Source of the DNA: [Borrelia] lusitaniae
Lineage (GTDB): Bacteria > Spirochaetota > Spirochaetia > Borreliales > Borreliaceae
Direction: 5' to 3'
Length of the DNA stretch: 64,000 nt
NCBI RefSeq assembly: GCF_030440365.1
Contig: NZ_CP124050.1
Coordinates: 124,001 to 188,000, forward strand
Part shown: positions 18,427 through 27,405 of the stretch, piece by piece
Position numbering within the stretch: position 1 is the first letter of the stretch
How the letters are laid out: every line of letters starts with the position of its first letter
The notes under the pieces: generated by a model
Databases searched by the model: none
The model's input: the letters and a program-made list of their open reading frames with translations, nothing else
What the model was told of the DNA's origin: nothing
Program-made: the position numbers and the translations under genes

Positions 18427-19380
18427 TTAAATATTGCTTTCAGCTGGAAGACTCTCTTTTGTATCTACCAAATTTATTAGAGTTCCATTAGAAAGAGTAG
18501 ACATACCTTCTACCACAATTAAATCATTATCTTCAACCTCACCAGAAATAGCTACAATACCATCTATTTCAAAAAGCACTCCAACAGGCAACATTTGAAC
18601 GCTTTTACCCTCTAAATCAAGCTTAAATACAAAATTCTTATCTTCTCTTTCAACAACAGCCTCTCTTGGAATCTTTATTACATCTCTGAAACGTTTAGTA
18701 ATAAGTTTAATTTTAGAAAACATACCAATAATCAGTTTGTCTAAATTGCTACCAATAGGCGTAAGATATACCTCAATAGTGCGGCTTTTAGAATCTAAAA
18801 CAGGAGATAGCTCTGAAACTTTAGCTTTAAACTTTTCATTAGGATAGGCTCCAACCTCAATAATAGCATCATTTCCAACTTTAATATTTGCAATGTATTT
18901 CTCAGAAACATAAGTTAAAATTTGCTTTGCATCTATCCTTCCCACTACTGCTATGCTGGACTGAGGATTAACTGTTTCGCCAATTTTTTTTCTAATATTT
19001 AAAATATATCCTGAGATTGGAGCTCTTACTGGACTTTTCAAATATACAGAGCCAGGCCTTGAAGGATCAAGAGTTGCAATTATTTGTCCACTTTGAACAT
19101 AAGATCCAAGTTTTATTCCCAAAGAGGTTATTTTACCTGTAGCATCTGGAAAAATGTCAGCCTTAACTTTTGTATCTACATCTCCATTTAAAGACAAATA
19201 ATCGCTTAAAATTCCCTTTTTGGCTTTTATGGCAATCACTGGAAATCTATAAGAACTTTCTTTCTCATTATTAATATTTTCGACATCTAACTTGTTCTTA
19301 CTCACACAAGCAACTAAAACTAAAGCTGAGACTAAAAAATATTTTTTTAAATATAAGTTAACATTAAAAATCAAATTCAT
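18427..19380 (-). CDS. besA: RND periplasmic adaptor lipoprotein BesA
   Basis: Membrane-fusion protein joining BesB to the outer-membrane channel BesC. The signal peptide ends in L-V-A-C with lipidated Cys25. A lipoyl/barrel-sandwich region follows ([18 protein letters not shown] ... [11 protein letters not shown]), then beta-barrel and membrane-proximal domains (P-R-E-A-V-V-E-R-E). At 317 residues it is short because there is almost no coiled-coil hairpin between the two lipoyl halves. It lies 11 nt after besC and 18 nt before besB. AGAGG precedes the start. Confidence 0.93.
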   Translation of the reverse strand: MNLIFNVNLYLKKYFLVSALVLVACVSKNKLDVENINNEKESSYRFPVIAIKAKKGILSDYLSLNGDVDTKVKADIFPDATGKITSLGIKLGSYVQSGQIIATLDPSRPGSVYLKSPVRAPISGYILNIRKKIGETVNPQSSIAVVGRIDAKQILTYVSEKYIANIKVGNDAIIEVGAYPNEKFKAKVSELSPVLDSKSRTIEVYLTPIGSNLDKLIIGMFSKIKLITKRFRDVIKIPREAVVEREDKNFVFKLDLEGKSVQMLPVGVLFEIDGIVAISGEVEDNDLIVVEGMSTLSNGTLINLVDTKESLPAESNI

Positions 19381-19391
19381 AAAAATACCTC

Positions 19392-20651
19392 TTAATCTAA
19401 TGAATTTATTAAATCCTTATATTCAAGTATAGAATTAGAATAATTTAATTTATCTTGAATAAACCTCAAATCGCTCTGCTTATAAGCAAGTTCAATATCA
19501 TTTAATTTAGAAAGATCCATGACCCCGGAATTAAAAGCATTAAATGCCATTTGATAATTTCTATTAGCTAATTCTACATTAATTTTAGAAGCATCAAGAA
19601 TTGATTTATACCTTCTAATATCTTTTCTTTTTTGCACAATATTAGATTTTAAATTTCTAATTTTATTTTCAATATTGTTTTGCAGTATTTTTAGTTGATA
19701 GTTGTTATCTTGTATTTTTGTAAAACTCTTTGAAAATGGAAATATTTCAGTTAAACCATAATTTAGACTAAATGATGTCAAAAATCCACTTGAAAAGCCT
19801 TTAGAATTTTCATTAAATGATCTATAAGGAGAATAAGAAAATGACAATGAAAGACTTGGCAAAAAAGTATCTAGCCAAAGCGAATCAACAAGCTGTTCTG
19901 TCATTTTTAAGCGCATATTTAATTCCTTAATCTCTAATGATTCATTAAAATTTAAAGCTTCATTAAATAAGGAAAAATCTATTGTCTCGTCTGACAATTC
20001 TCCAATAATTTCAAAATCTTGATCTGGATCTAATCCTATTAATAATTTGAAAATTTCTTTTGATTTTTCAAAATTAATAATCTGCCCATCTAAATCTGGT
20101 TGGGTTTTTTTATAATTAAGCTCTGCATCAAGAAAATCTATTTCTGATATTAATCCATTATTATAAGCAATTCTAGCTTGTTCAAATTTAAGTTTACTAT
20201 TTTGGATTTGACTCTCAAAAACTTTCAAAGTGCTTTTTAAAGCTATTAATTGATTGTAAGATTTGAGAACATTTAACTTAATATTACGAACAGCACTCTC
20301 CTTTTCTATTTTTGCATTTTCATACTCTAGCATAACAATTTCAATTCTTTTTAAAACAGAAGGGGACAAAGAAAGACTAATACCCACTCCAAACCCCACA
20401 CCCCAATAATCTCTCTCAAGATCACTTAAAGCAGAAAGATTTCTACTAATCGTAGAGCTAAGGTTAACATTTGGAATAAAAACATTCCATGCATTATTTT
20501 TATAAAGTTTTTTTATATTTTCCTTGTATTGAGCATTTTCTGAATCTAAGCTACTCTCTAGAGCCATATTTACAGCTTGTTTGGGTGATATTTGAATAAT
20601 TTGAGCAAAAGAAAAAGTGACAGAAATAAAAATTAAAAAAATTTGTTTAAT
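19392..20651 (-). CDS. besC: TolC-like outer-membrane channel BesC (non-standard start)
   Basis: Outer-membrane efflux protein: two repeated halves of long amphipathic helices ([30 protein letters not shown] and [20 protein letters not shown]). The first ATG in frame (20567) would leave no signal peptide. The same frame stays open for 28 more codons and encodes [16 protein letters not shown], a clear signal peptide, before a stop at 20654. The best start is an ATT at 20651, with AGGGGGC about 6 nt upstream. Alternatively an ATG at about 20671 joins this frame if the T7 run gained one base. Product about 419 residues. Confidence 0.85.
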   Translation of the reverse strand: MKQIFLIFISVTFSFAQIIQISPKQAVNMALESSLDSENAQYKENIKKLYKNNAWNVFIPNVNLSSTISRNLSALSDLERDYWGVGFGVGISLSLSPSVLKRIEIVMLEYENAKIEKESAVRNIKLNVLKSYNQLIALKSTLKVFESQIQNSKLKFEQARIAYNNGLISEIDFLDAELNYKKTQPDLDGQIINFEKSKEIFKLLIGLDPDQDFEIIGELSDETIDFSLFNEALNFNESLEIKELNMRLKMTEQLVDSLWLDTFLPSLSLSFSYSPYRSFNENSKGFSSGFLTSFSLNYGLTEIFPFSKSFTKIQDNNYQLKILQNNIENKIRNLKSNIVQKRKDIRRYKSILDASKINVELANRNYQMAFNAFNSGVMDLSKLNDIELAYKQSDLRFIQDKLNYSNSILEYKDLINSLD

Positions 20652-20718
20652 TTAAAGCCCCCTATCATAAAAATTAAAACTTTAAAGTTATAAAACTTAA
20701 TTAATATTTTGAATTCAT

Positions 20719-20741
20719 TTGATTAATGATTATATTATAAT
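20719..20741 (+). promoter_or_regulatory. Promoter region of yidD
   Basis: TATAAT is at 20736-20741, twelve nt before the yidD ATG. No -35 hexamer has good spacing (TTGATT at 20719 is too close, TTGAAT at 20709 too far unless TATATT at 20731 is the -10). The predicted leader is about 5 nt, without a ribosome binding site. Confidence 0.4.
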
Positions 20742-20753
20742 ACAATTTTAAAT

Positions 20754-21044
20754 ATGAATATTTTTAAAATTTTCTTTATCTTAAATTATATTCTTATTTT
20801 TTTAATAAAAATTTACCAAAACACTTTTTCTAAGCTATTTGGACTACAATGCATATACAAACCTACTTGCTCAAAATATTCAATTGAATGCCTTAAAAAA
20901 TACAATTTTCTAACAGCCTTAATATTAATAACACTAAGAATAATAAGATGTAATGCATTATTCAAAGGGGGAGACGATTTTATTCCCAAATACAATCCCA
21001 TTGTAACATCTTTAAAAGAATTTAAAAAAAGATTAATCAAATAA
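20754..21044 (+). CDS. yidD: YidD family membrane protein insertion factor
   Basis: Small membrane-associated protein thought to assist YidC/Sec-dependent membrane insertion. At 96 residues it has the family length. An N-terminal hydrophobic helix (residues 4-20) is followed by the signature C33-x3-P-T-C-S-x-Y-x-x-E (PTCS at 37-40), a second amphipathic segment, C66, and G-G-D-D-F-I-P. It lies alone on the plus strand, divergent from the bes operon, and its last 12 nt overlap the 3' end of proX. There is no Shine-Dalgarno, so it may be translated from a near-leaderless mRNA. Confidence 0.88.
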   Translation: MNIFKIFFILNYILIFLIKIYQNTFSKLFGLQCIYKPTCSKYSIECLKKYNFLTALILITLRIIRCNALFKGGDDFIPKYNPIVTSLKEFKKRLIK

Positions 21045-21917
21045 AGTCTTATATTTTTCTGGAACCCACATCTTTACAATTTCTTTATTATTTTCAACAA
21101 ATTCAACTGCATTGCGATATTCCTTGCCTGGCTCTTTATCATTTCTATCCATTAAAGGCAATATTAAATCATCATTCCAAAAGAAATGATCAAAAACATA
21201 ATATGCATCAAGATCATCATTTTCAAGACCAAGTCTAACAAGAGTGTGCACATTCTCAACTCCTCCCATAATTAAATCAGGATCATCAAGAAACTTAATA
21301 TCATACCTAGAAAAAGCCCAATGAGGCTTCCACAAAGGAACCAAAATCCACTCGTTTCTCTTTATTGCAGAATTCAAGCTTGCAAGCATAACACTCTCAC
21401 TTGAAGGAACTAGCTCATACTCTTTGCTTAATCCATAATAATCAAGAGCTTGTTCTGTAACAATCTGAGTTCCCGCACCAGCATCTATGCCAATCATTTT
21501 GTTATTAAAATTAGCCCCTTTGCCCTTAAGCTCGCCAATACTAGAAATTGGAACATAACTTGGCACTACAAAACCTTGAATGGTTCCTTCGTAATTTGCA
21601 CCAAGATCAACAAATTTTGTTTTCAGCTTTTCGTAATAAAATTTATCAGCTGTAGGAAGCCAAGAAGATACTGTGCCATCTACTTTTCCAGATGCTAAGT
21701 ATTGATACATTACAGATGTGGTAACTGAAAATATTTCTGCATTGTAACCGATTTTCTCAAAAACAACCTTTAATACATTTGTAGCGGCTGTTTCTCCACC
21801 CCAATTCACATATCCAATTTTTACCGATTTCAAATTCTTTGAACTATTTTTTTCATCACAAGACAAAAAAATAAGAAAACTGCAAAATCCAATAAATAAT
21901 TTATAAACAAAATTCAC
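21033..21917 (-). CDS. proX: Glycine betaine/proline-type substrate-binding lipoprotein ProX
   Basis: OpuAC-family binding protein for quaternary ammonium osmolytes. The signal peptide ends F-L-S-C (Cys20), so it is a lipoprotein facing the periplasm. Family features include [29 protein letters not shown] and W-K-P-H-W-A-F; Trp residues of this type form the cation-pi cage for the ligand. At 294 residues it is normal. It starts at GTG with GGAGGG upstream. It is last in the proV-proW-proX operon. Confidence 0.93.
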   Translation of the reverse strand: MNFVYKLFIGFCSFLIFLSCDEKNSSKNLKSVKIGYVNWGGETAATNVLKVVFEKIGYNAEIFSVTTSVMYQYLASGKVDGTVSSWLPTADKFYYEKLKTKFVDLGANYEGTIQGFVVPSYVPISSIGELKGKGANFNNKMIGIDAGAGTQIVTEQALDYYGLSKEYELVPSSESVMLASLNSAIKRNEWILVPLWKPHWAFSRYDIKFLDDPDLIMGGVENVHTLVRLGLENDDLDAYYVFDHFFWNDDLILPLMDRNDKEPGKEYRNAVEFVENNKEIVKMWVPEKYKTLFD

Positions 21918-21931
21918 AAAATACCCTCCAT

Positions 21932-22831
21932 TTATTTATTATATATTTCTAAAAATCTTTTAAATCTATTCTCTCTTTTTACGCCATAATGATCTGTATT
22001 TAAATAGCTAAATTTAATAAAGATAGATTGCATAATTCTGTCTAAAATAATAGCTATAATAACAACCGCTAATCCAGATATTAAGCCCTCACCAAAATTT
22101 AATCTTTCTATAGAGTAAATCACAGTCCTACCCAAACCAGACGATCCAACCATTGCAGCAATTACTATCATAGATATTGCCATCATTATTGACTGATTAA
22201 TACCTTCAATTATACTCTGAAGAGAAAGGGGAAGTTGAACTTGTAAAAGAATACGCAAATTACTGCTGCCAAAAGATTTGGCAGCTTCTATTACCTCAGC
22301 TGAAACTTGAACAATTCCCAACCTTGTATACCTAATAACAGGAGGCATAGCAAAAACTATTGTAGCAAAAATAGCAGAAGCTGTGCCCATTCCAAAAAAA
22401 GGAATAGCGGGAATCAAGTAAATAAAGGGGGGCATAGCTTGCATTAAATCTAGAATGGGTTTTAAAAAAACATAAAATCTTGGAAAATATCCCCCAAAAA
22501 TACCTATAGGAATTCCCAAAATAACAGAAACAAAAACAGAAACAAATATAATAGCTATTGTATCCATTGAAGCTTCCCAAAGATTAAAATACAAAATAAA
22601 AAAGAATCCGGGTAAAATTAAAAATGTTAATCTCTTTTTAAGAAAAACAAAACTTAACAAGCATACAATCAAAATCAAAAGAATGGGATTAACAAAAAGA
22701 AATAAATTTTTTAATTTTTCATATAAAAAAATTATACTTTTAGAAAAACCTACCCCATCAGAAATTGAAAAATTATCAACCAAAAAATCAAAAAAATTAT
22801 CTATTTTTAATATAAAAAAATCTTTACTCAT
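21932..22831 (-). CDS. proW: Betaine/proline ABC transporter permease ProW
   Basis: Inner-membrane permease with a periplasm- or cytoplasm-facing N-terminal tail and about six to seven helices. The ABC permease EAA loop is visible near the middle (E-V-I-E-A-A-K-S-F-G-S-S-N-L-R-I-L-L-Q-V-Q-L-P), where it would contact ProV. The 299-residue length is close to other ProW/OpuAB proteins. AGGAATTT precedes the ATG. It lies 6 nt after proV and 14 nt before proX. Confidence 0.94.
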   Translation of the reverse strand: MSKDFFILKIDNFFDFLVDNFSISDGVGFSKSIIFLYEKLKNLFLFVNPILLILIVCLLSFVFLKKRLTFLILPGFFFILYFNLWEASMDTIAIIFVSVFVSVILGIPIGIFGGYFPRFYVFLKPILDLMQAMPPFIYLIPAIPFFGMGTASAIFATIVFAMPPVIRYTRLGIVQVSAEVIEAAKSFGSSNLRILLQVQLPLSLQSIIEGINQSIMMAISMIVIAAMVGSSGLGRTVIYSIERLNFGEGLISGLAVVIIAIILDRIMQSIFIKFSYLNTDHYGVKRENRFKRFLEIYNK

Positions 22832-22837
22832 AAATTC

Positions 22838-23956
22838 CTATCTTGACAATAAATCAGAAATTTCATTTAAATTAATATACCCAACAATAGTTCCTCTTTC
22901 TTTTATTATTAAATAATCTTGCTTATTCAAATATTGAACAACTTTTTTTATCTCGTCATTTAGTTCTAAATTTAAAGCCACAAGATTATCATATCTTTTA
23001 TTAAGGGCTTTATCATATAAACTAAAATTTTCGTCTTGATATTTAATAATAACATTTAAATCATTATCACTACCAAAGTTTAAATCAAAATCATATTTTA
23101 AAATATCTTTTATTTTCAAAATATTTAAAACAGGCAAATTTTTAATAAAATGAGATATAAAATCTGTACTAGGATTGGCTAAAATTTCTAAAGGTTTGCC
23201 AACTTGAATAATTTTTCCATCTCTCATAAAAGCAATTCTATGTCCCAGTTTAAAAGCTTCAATTAAATCGTGAGTAATAAACACAACTGTTTTTTTAAGC
23301 TTAGCTACCAACCTTAAAAGTTCTTCTTGCATCTCTCCTTTAATTAATGGATCAAGCGCTGAAAAAGCTTCATCCATTAAAAGAATGTCTGGATTAACCA
23401 CCAATGCTCTTGCTATTCCAACTCTTTGTTTCATCCCCCCAGAAAGTTCATTAATATACTTATATTTTGAATCTTCAAGTCCTACAAGATTTAATACCTC
23501 AATAGCACGTTCTTCTCTAATCTTCTTAGGAATATGCTTTACTTCAAGTCCATAAGTAACGTTTCTTAATACATTCATATGAGGGAAAAGTCCAAAATTT
23601 TGAAAAACCATTGCAAATTTATCTTTTCTTAGATTAGAAAGATCTTTGCGATTTATAGCATTCATTTCCATGTTATTTACCAAAATGGATCCTGAATCTA
23701 TTTTGTAAATACCATTCAAACACCTAACTAAAGTAGACTTGCCACAACCTGACATGCCCATAATAACTAAAATTTCATTTTCGTAAACATCAAGATTAAT
23801 ATTGGCATTTGCAATAAAAATAGAAGATTCTTTGTAAATCTGCATTCTATCTTTGCCATCTTCATACTCTTTTATAGCTTGACTTATCTGCTTTTTGTCA
23901 AAATAATAAGAAAATACTTTATAACAATCTTTAATTTTAACAACGACCCTATCCAA
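22838..23956 (-). CDS. proV: Betaine/proline ABC transporter ATPase ProV
   Basis: ATPase of the osmolyte importer. Walker A G-M-S-G-C-G-K-S-T is at residues 67-75, the signature L-S-G-G-M-K-Q at 171-177, and Walker B L-L-M-D-E-A at 192-197. An N-terminal ~55-residue extension is typical of ProV. The C-terminal ~85 residues are a CBS-type regulatory region (Y-D-N-L-V-A-L-N ... E-R-G-T-I-V-G-Y-I-N-L-N-E-I) that in this family senses ionic strength. The start is TTG at 23956, chosen because GAGGAG lies 6 nt upstream. Confidence 0.95.
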   Translation of the reverse strand: MDRVVVKIKDCYKVFSYYFDKKQISQAIKEYEDGKDRMQIYKESSIFIANANINLDVYENEILVIMGMSGCGKSTLVRCLNGIYKIDSGSILVNNMEMNAINRKDLSNLRKDKFAMVFQNFGLFPHMNVLRNVTYGLEVKHIPKKIREERAIEVLNLVGLEDSKYKYINELSGGMKQRVGIARALVVNPDILLMDEAFSALDPLIKGEMQEELLRLVAKLKKTVVFITHDLIEAFKLGHRIAFMRDGKIIQVGKPLEILANPSTDFISHFIKNLPVLNILKIKDILKYDFDLNFGSDNDLNVIIKYQDENFSLYDKALNKRYDNLVALNLELNDEIKKVVQYLNKQDYLIIKERGTIVGYINLNEISDLLSR

Positions 23957-23979
23957 AGCAAACTCCTCAATAAGCCTGC

Positions 23980-23985
23980 ATTATA
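23980..23985 (-). promoter_or_regulatory. -10 element upstream of proV
   Basis: TATAAT on the minus strand (23985-23980) gives a predicted leader of about 17 nt that includes the GAGGAG ribosome binding site of proV. No convincing -35 was found. Confidence 0.45.
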
Positions 23986-24049
23986 CTCAATAACACATCA
24001 TTATAAATTATACTAAAATTATTAATTTTTTACTGATCTAAAATTAAAA

Positions 24050-24079
24050 AACAAAAGATCCTTCAAAGGATCTTTTGTT
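24050..24079 (-). terminator. Rho-independent terminator of flaB
   Basis: AACAAAAGATCC (24050-24061) pairs perfectly with GGATCTTTTGTT (24068-24079) around a TTCAAA loop, and leftward the stem is followed by TTTTTTAATTTT. It lies about 30 nt after the flaB stop codon. This is the strongest terminator in the window. Confidence 0.88.
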
Positions 24080-24107
24080 AATAATTTGAACTAATTAAAT
24101 TAAGATT

Positions 24108-25118
24108 TTATCTAAGCAATGACAACACATATTGGGGAACTTGATTAGCTTGTGCAATCATTGCCATTGCAGATTGTGTTAAAATGCTGTTAGTTGTAGC
24201 AGCTACAACCTCATCTGTCATTGTAGCATCTTTGATTTGAGCATAAGATGCCTTTAAATTTTCAATAGCATACTCAGTACTATCCTTTATAGATTCAAGT
24301 CTATTTTGGAAAGCACCTAAATTTGCTCTTTGATCACTTACCATTCTAATAGCATTTTCTATTTTAGAAAGTGATGTATTAGCGTCAACTGTAGTTGTAA
24401 CATTAATAGGAGAATTAACCCCACCTTGAGAAGGCGCTGTAGCAGGCGCTGGTTGTTGAGCTCCTTCTTGTTGAACACCTTCTTGAGCAGGTGCAGTCTG
24501 AGCAACTTGAGCTCCCTCACCAGAAAACAGATTTGCAACATTAGCTGCATAAATATTTACAGCAATAGCTTCATCTTGATTTGCTCCCACATGAACTCTC
24601 AAAGTCCAAGAAGCTTGAGATCCTGAAAGTGATGCTGGTGTATTAATTTTTGCAGGTTGCATTCCAAGCTCTTCAGCTGTTCTTACATTTTGAGAAGCAG
24701 ATTTGTTTGATAACATGTGCATTTGGTTATATTGAGCTTGATCAGCAATTCTATTAATTTCGTCTGTAAGTTGCTCTATTTCAATTTGTATAGAGCCTCT
24801 GTCTGAATCTGAATATGTGCCGTTACCTGATTGAACTGCCAATTCTTTCATTCTTACCAAGACTTTTTCTACTTCATTCAAATTTCCTTCTGTTGTCTGA
24901 ATAAAATTAATAGCTTTTGAAGTATTTCTAGAAGCTTGTGATAAACCTCTTATTTGAGAATTAATCTTACCAGCAACTCCCATGCCAGCAGCATCATCAG
25001 AAGCTCGATTAATTCTGAACCCACTAGAAAGCTTTTCTTGAGTTTTGCTAAGATTGGCAGCATTAATGCCATTATTTCTTGAAGCATTAATAGCCGACGT
25101 ATTATGATTTATAATCAT
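24108..25118 (-). CDS. flaB: Flagellin FlaB (periplasmic flagellar filament core)
   Basis: The major 41-kDa flagellin of the periplasmic flagella and a dominant antigen. Conserved N-terminal (residues 1-140, M-I-I-N-H-N-T-S-A-I-N-A) and C-terminal (about 245-336, ending Q-V-P-Q-Y-V-L-S-L-L-R) coiled-coil domains flank a short central region. That region has a low-complexity Ala/Gln/Glu/Pro insert at residues 201-233, which is typical of Borrelia. At 336 residues it is full length. There is no signal peptide; it is exported by the flagellar type III system. GGAGGA lies 7 nt before the ATG. Expression is expected to be controlled by CsrA/FliW (see leader). Confidence 0.99.
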   Translation of the reverse strand: MIINHNTSAINASRNNGINAANLSKTQEKLSSGFRINRASDDAAGMGVAGKINSQIRGLSQASRNTSKAINFIQTTEGNLNEVEKVLVRMKELAVQSGNGTYSDSDRGSIQIEIEQLTDEINRIADQAQYNQMHMLSNKSASQNVRTAEELGMQPAKINTPASLSGSQASWTLRVHVGANQDEAIAVNIYAANVANLFSGEGAQVAQTAPAQEGVQQEGAQQPAPATAPSQGGVNSPINVTTTVDANTSLSKIENAIRMVSDQRANLGAFQNRLESIKDSTEYAIENLKASYAQIKDATMTDEVVAATTNSILTQSAMAMIAQANQVPQYVLSLLR

Positions 25119-25125
25119 ATATCAT

Positions 25126-25135
25126 TCCTCCATGA
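25126..25135 (-). promoter_or_regulatory. flaB ribosome binding site overlapping a CsrA-like site
   Basis: Reading leftward, TCATGGAGGA (25135-25126) contains the Shine-Dalgarno GGAGGA and matches the CsrA core CA-N-GGA-N-G. A bound CsrA would cover the ribosome site. The literature reports CsrA repression of flaB in B. burgdorferi through leader sites; the match here is read directly. Confidence 0.7.
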
Positions 25136-25157
25136 TAAAATTTAATTATTTATTTTT

Positions 25158-25173
25158 GGCAAATCCTTTTGCC
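25158..25173 (-). promoter_or_regulatory. Leader hairpin with AGGA loop, probable CsrA site
   Basis: On the flaB mRNA strand GGCAAA (25173-25168) pairs with TTTGCC (25163-25158), leaving a four-base loop AGGA. A GGA in a hairpin loop is the classical high-affinity CsrA target. It lies at the 5' end of the predicted flaB leader, about 28 nt upstream of the second site over the ribosome binding site. Confidence 0.7.
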
Positions 25174-25181
25174 TGTTAAAA

Positions 25182-25187
25182 AGAATA
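25182..25187 (-). promoter_or_regulatory. -10 element of the flaB promoter
   Basis: TATTCT (25187-25182, minus) is preceded by TGC, giving an extended -10. The -35 is weak (TTCTTT-like in a T-rich tract 17 nt upstream). The predicted leader is about 57 nt. Published work describes flaB as sigma-70 dependent, which agrees. Confidence 0.55.
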
Positions 25188-25243
25188 GCACAAAAAAATA
25201 AAAAAAAGAAACACAGATGGCAAGAGCATTAAAATAATTGTTA

Positions 25244-27241
25244 TTATCTATTTCTTTGATTAAAATCAAAAGCCTTTAATGTATTTTCCTGATCTTTCAT
25301 GCGCTTAACAGTAAAATCTAAGGTATTAAGCTCACCTTCTACCTTTCTTTCTCTATCATCGTATTTCTTTTTATAATCTTCGACTTTATTTTTTTGATTA
25401 ACAATTTTCAAATCGTAATTTTTTATTTTATTATAAATAACTCCCCCAGAAGTCACAAGAGGCGACAAACAATCTCCTAGCATTTTGGCAATCCCGTTAT
25501 CATATATTCTGTCGCCATTCAGATCAAATAAAAAAAGCTCTCTAACATTATCAATGTTATTGCGAATTGATTCATCAAACTTTTTCTCATCAAGTCTTAA
25601 ATATCTAGAAAGCCCACCAGAAGAAGAAATAGAGTTAGTAAACACTCCCATTTGATTAATTATTGAAAAACTAGGATCACTAGTAACATAAGGCTTAAAA
25701 ATTATTGATTCTAACCTAGATTTAAGATTTTTTAATAAAAATTCAGACCTTAGAATACCCAAATTTTTATAAGCTTCTTCTTTTTGAGAATCACTAAGAT
25801 AAGTCAGCTCTTCAACTATATTAGAATTTTGATTGCCAAGTTTATCTTCATTGGAGCTTACAATATTAATCTCGGCTAGAACCTCATTATAAGCACCAAT
25901 AAAATCTAAAAGAACCCTCTTGATTGCCTCATAATCAGGCTCAATTTTAGCCTCAACTATATCACTTGAAGCTTTTTTTAAACTTAATGTCACATTTGGA
26001 ACTAAATCATTAATAACATTTGAATCTCTCTCAACATCTACTCCATCAAATTTAACTTTTGCATTCTCAGCAAAACTTTTAGCATTTATTGGCAAATGAC
26101 CATCTCTGTTTTTTGGATCAAAAATTTCGACATTGCTAATAACAATTACTTTATTATTTGCTTTATTTTCAATATTTATTTCTTCTAAATTAGAAAGAGA
26201 TCCAACATCAACTTCAACTTCTTCAAAGTTATTTGAAATATTTATTGAAGGAAGTTCTAAAGAACCTTCCTTGCTAGATATTTTAACCATATTCATTTGA
26301 ATATATTTTTTTTCCAAAGGAATTTTTAAATCAGATCCAAGATCAACTACACTATCTTCACTGTCAACTTTTGCATCCTTAAATGTAGCTTCTCCGGGAT
26401 TAAAAATAATCTTACTATTAGGCTCTTCTAGACCTGTATCAAAATACTTAACTTCAAATTTAATTTTACTCCTAGATGTAATTTTAATATCTTCAGGAAT
26501 TTCAATAGACATTTCTGAAAGCGGATTTAAAACAAGATTGTTATTTTCAAAAGCAAGTTTATTATTACTACTAGATTGATTTAAAGCAATATCTGAGAGT
26601 ATAGGATTAAAATTGGTTTTCAGTTCACTTAAAATACCAATTTGCTTGGCAAAAGATAACCCTTGCCCTTTGATAACAAGCTTGTTTTCTTTACCTTCCT
26701 TTAAGGATTGCAAAATAAATCGACTATTTCCATTTTTATCACTTTTTACTATTTTTGCAGATAAAAAGTCCTTTCCCTTGTTATTAATATCCTTAACTAG
26801 CAAATCAATATTACCATTACTTTTTACATTAATTTCTTTCTTGCCAACTAAAAATATATAATCTCCCTCTGGGATTTTAACTTTTTTAGGATCAAAGTTT
26901 GAAGACAAAAACACATCAGCTGAAGCTATTTGATCAACAATTAATTTGTGAGTCTCATTTTTAGATCCATATCGAGTAGACAGGGTTAAAACTTCGCTGT
27001 TACTAGAATTCCCAGACATTAAATTAAAAGGACTGTTAAGTGACGTAATTTCTTTTGCAAGAGAATTTAAAGTAGAAATTTTCCTATTAATTAACTGCCA
27101 AGCACTTTTCTCTTGCTCCAAAGATTCAAGTTTTTTAAAAGAAGAATCGATTTTGGCCTTATCAGGCTTAAGCATGGATTCACGAATTTCTTTAGTATTA
27201 TATTTACTCTCAAGTCCTGGAACAAAAAATCCTGATGCCAT
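25244..27241 (-). CDS. fliD: Flagellar filament cap protein FliD
   Basis: Hook-associated protein 2, the cap that guides flagellin assembly at the filament tip. The N-terminal D0 segment (M-A-S-G-F-F-V-P-G-L-E-S-K-Y-N-T) and the C-terminal coiled coil (K-N-K-V-E-D-Y-K-K-K-Y-D-D-R-E-R-K-V-E-G-E-L-N) are typical, with a variable Asn/Lys/Ser-rich middle. I start it at ATG 27241, 665 residues, because GGAGGG lies 7 nt upstream; a longer frame to 27325 lacks a ribosome site. It is followed by flaB, but each has its own promoter. Confidence 0.93.
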   Translation of the reverse strand: MASGFFVPGLESKYNTKEIRESMLKPDKAKIDSSFKKLESLEQEKSAWQLINRKISTLNSLAKEITSLNSPFNLMSGNSSNSEVLTLSTRYGSKNETHKLIVDQIASADVFLSSNFDPKKVKIPEGDYIFLVGKKEINVKSNGNIDLLVKDINNKGKDFLSAKIVKSDKNGNSRFILQSLKEGKENKLVIKGQGLSFAKQIGILSELKTNFNPILSDIALNQSSSNNKLAFENNNLVLNPLSEMSIEIPEDIKITSRSKIKFEVKYFDTGLEEPNSKIIFNPGEATFKDAKVDSEDSVVDLGSDLKIPLEKKYIQMNMVKISSKEGSLELPSINISNNFEEVEVDVGSLSNLEEINIENKANNKVIVISNVEIFDPKNRDGHLPINAKSFAENAKVKFDGVDVERDSNVINDLVPNVTLSLKKASSDIVEAKIEPDYEAIKRVLLDFIGAYNEVLAEINIVSSNEDKLGNQNSNIVEELTYLSDSQKEEAYKNLGILRSEFLLKNLKSRLESIIFKPYVTSDPSFSIINQMGVFTNSISSSGGLSRYLRLDEKKFDESIRNNIDNVRELFLFDLNGDRIYDNGIAKMLGDCLSPLVTSGGVIYNKIKNYDLKIVNQKNKVEDYKKKYDDRERKVEGELNTLDFTVKRMKDQENTLKAFDFNQRNR

Positions 27242-27260
27242 AATAAGCCCTCCGGAGTAC

Positions 27261-27266
27261 ATTATA
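27261..27266 (-). promoter_or_regulatory. Extended -10 of the fliD promoter
   Basis: TATAAT (27266-27261, minus) is preceded by TGA. The predicted start of transcription lies about 12 nt before the fliD ATG, with the GGAGGG ribosome site right at the 5' end. Confidence 0.5.
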
Positions 27267-27405
27267 TCATTAATAAAATTGAAATTAAAATATAATAGAT
27301 TTAAAAAACAAAAACTTTTAAGCATCCAAACACTTTAAAATAAAAAATATAAAACTTTAAAAAAGATTAATATTTATAGTAAAATAAATTAAAAGGAACA
27401 TGAAA

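Noticed and set aside
20567-20567. besC starting at ATG 20567
   Set aside because: Removes the signal peptide encoded just upstream in the same frame; an outer-membrane protein needs it.
24359-24626. Open frames in both directions inside flaB
   Set aside because: They fall over the low-complexity Ala/Gln/Pro insert, where repeated codons keep other frames open.
25244-27325. fliD starting at 27325
   Set aside because: The extra 28 residues lack a ribosome site and include the predicted promoter; the ATG at 27241 has GGAGGG and the family N-terminus.
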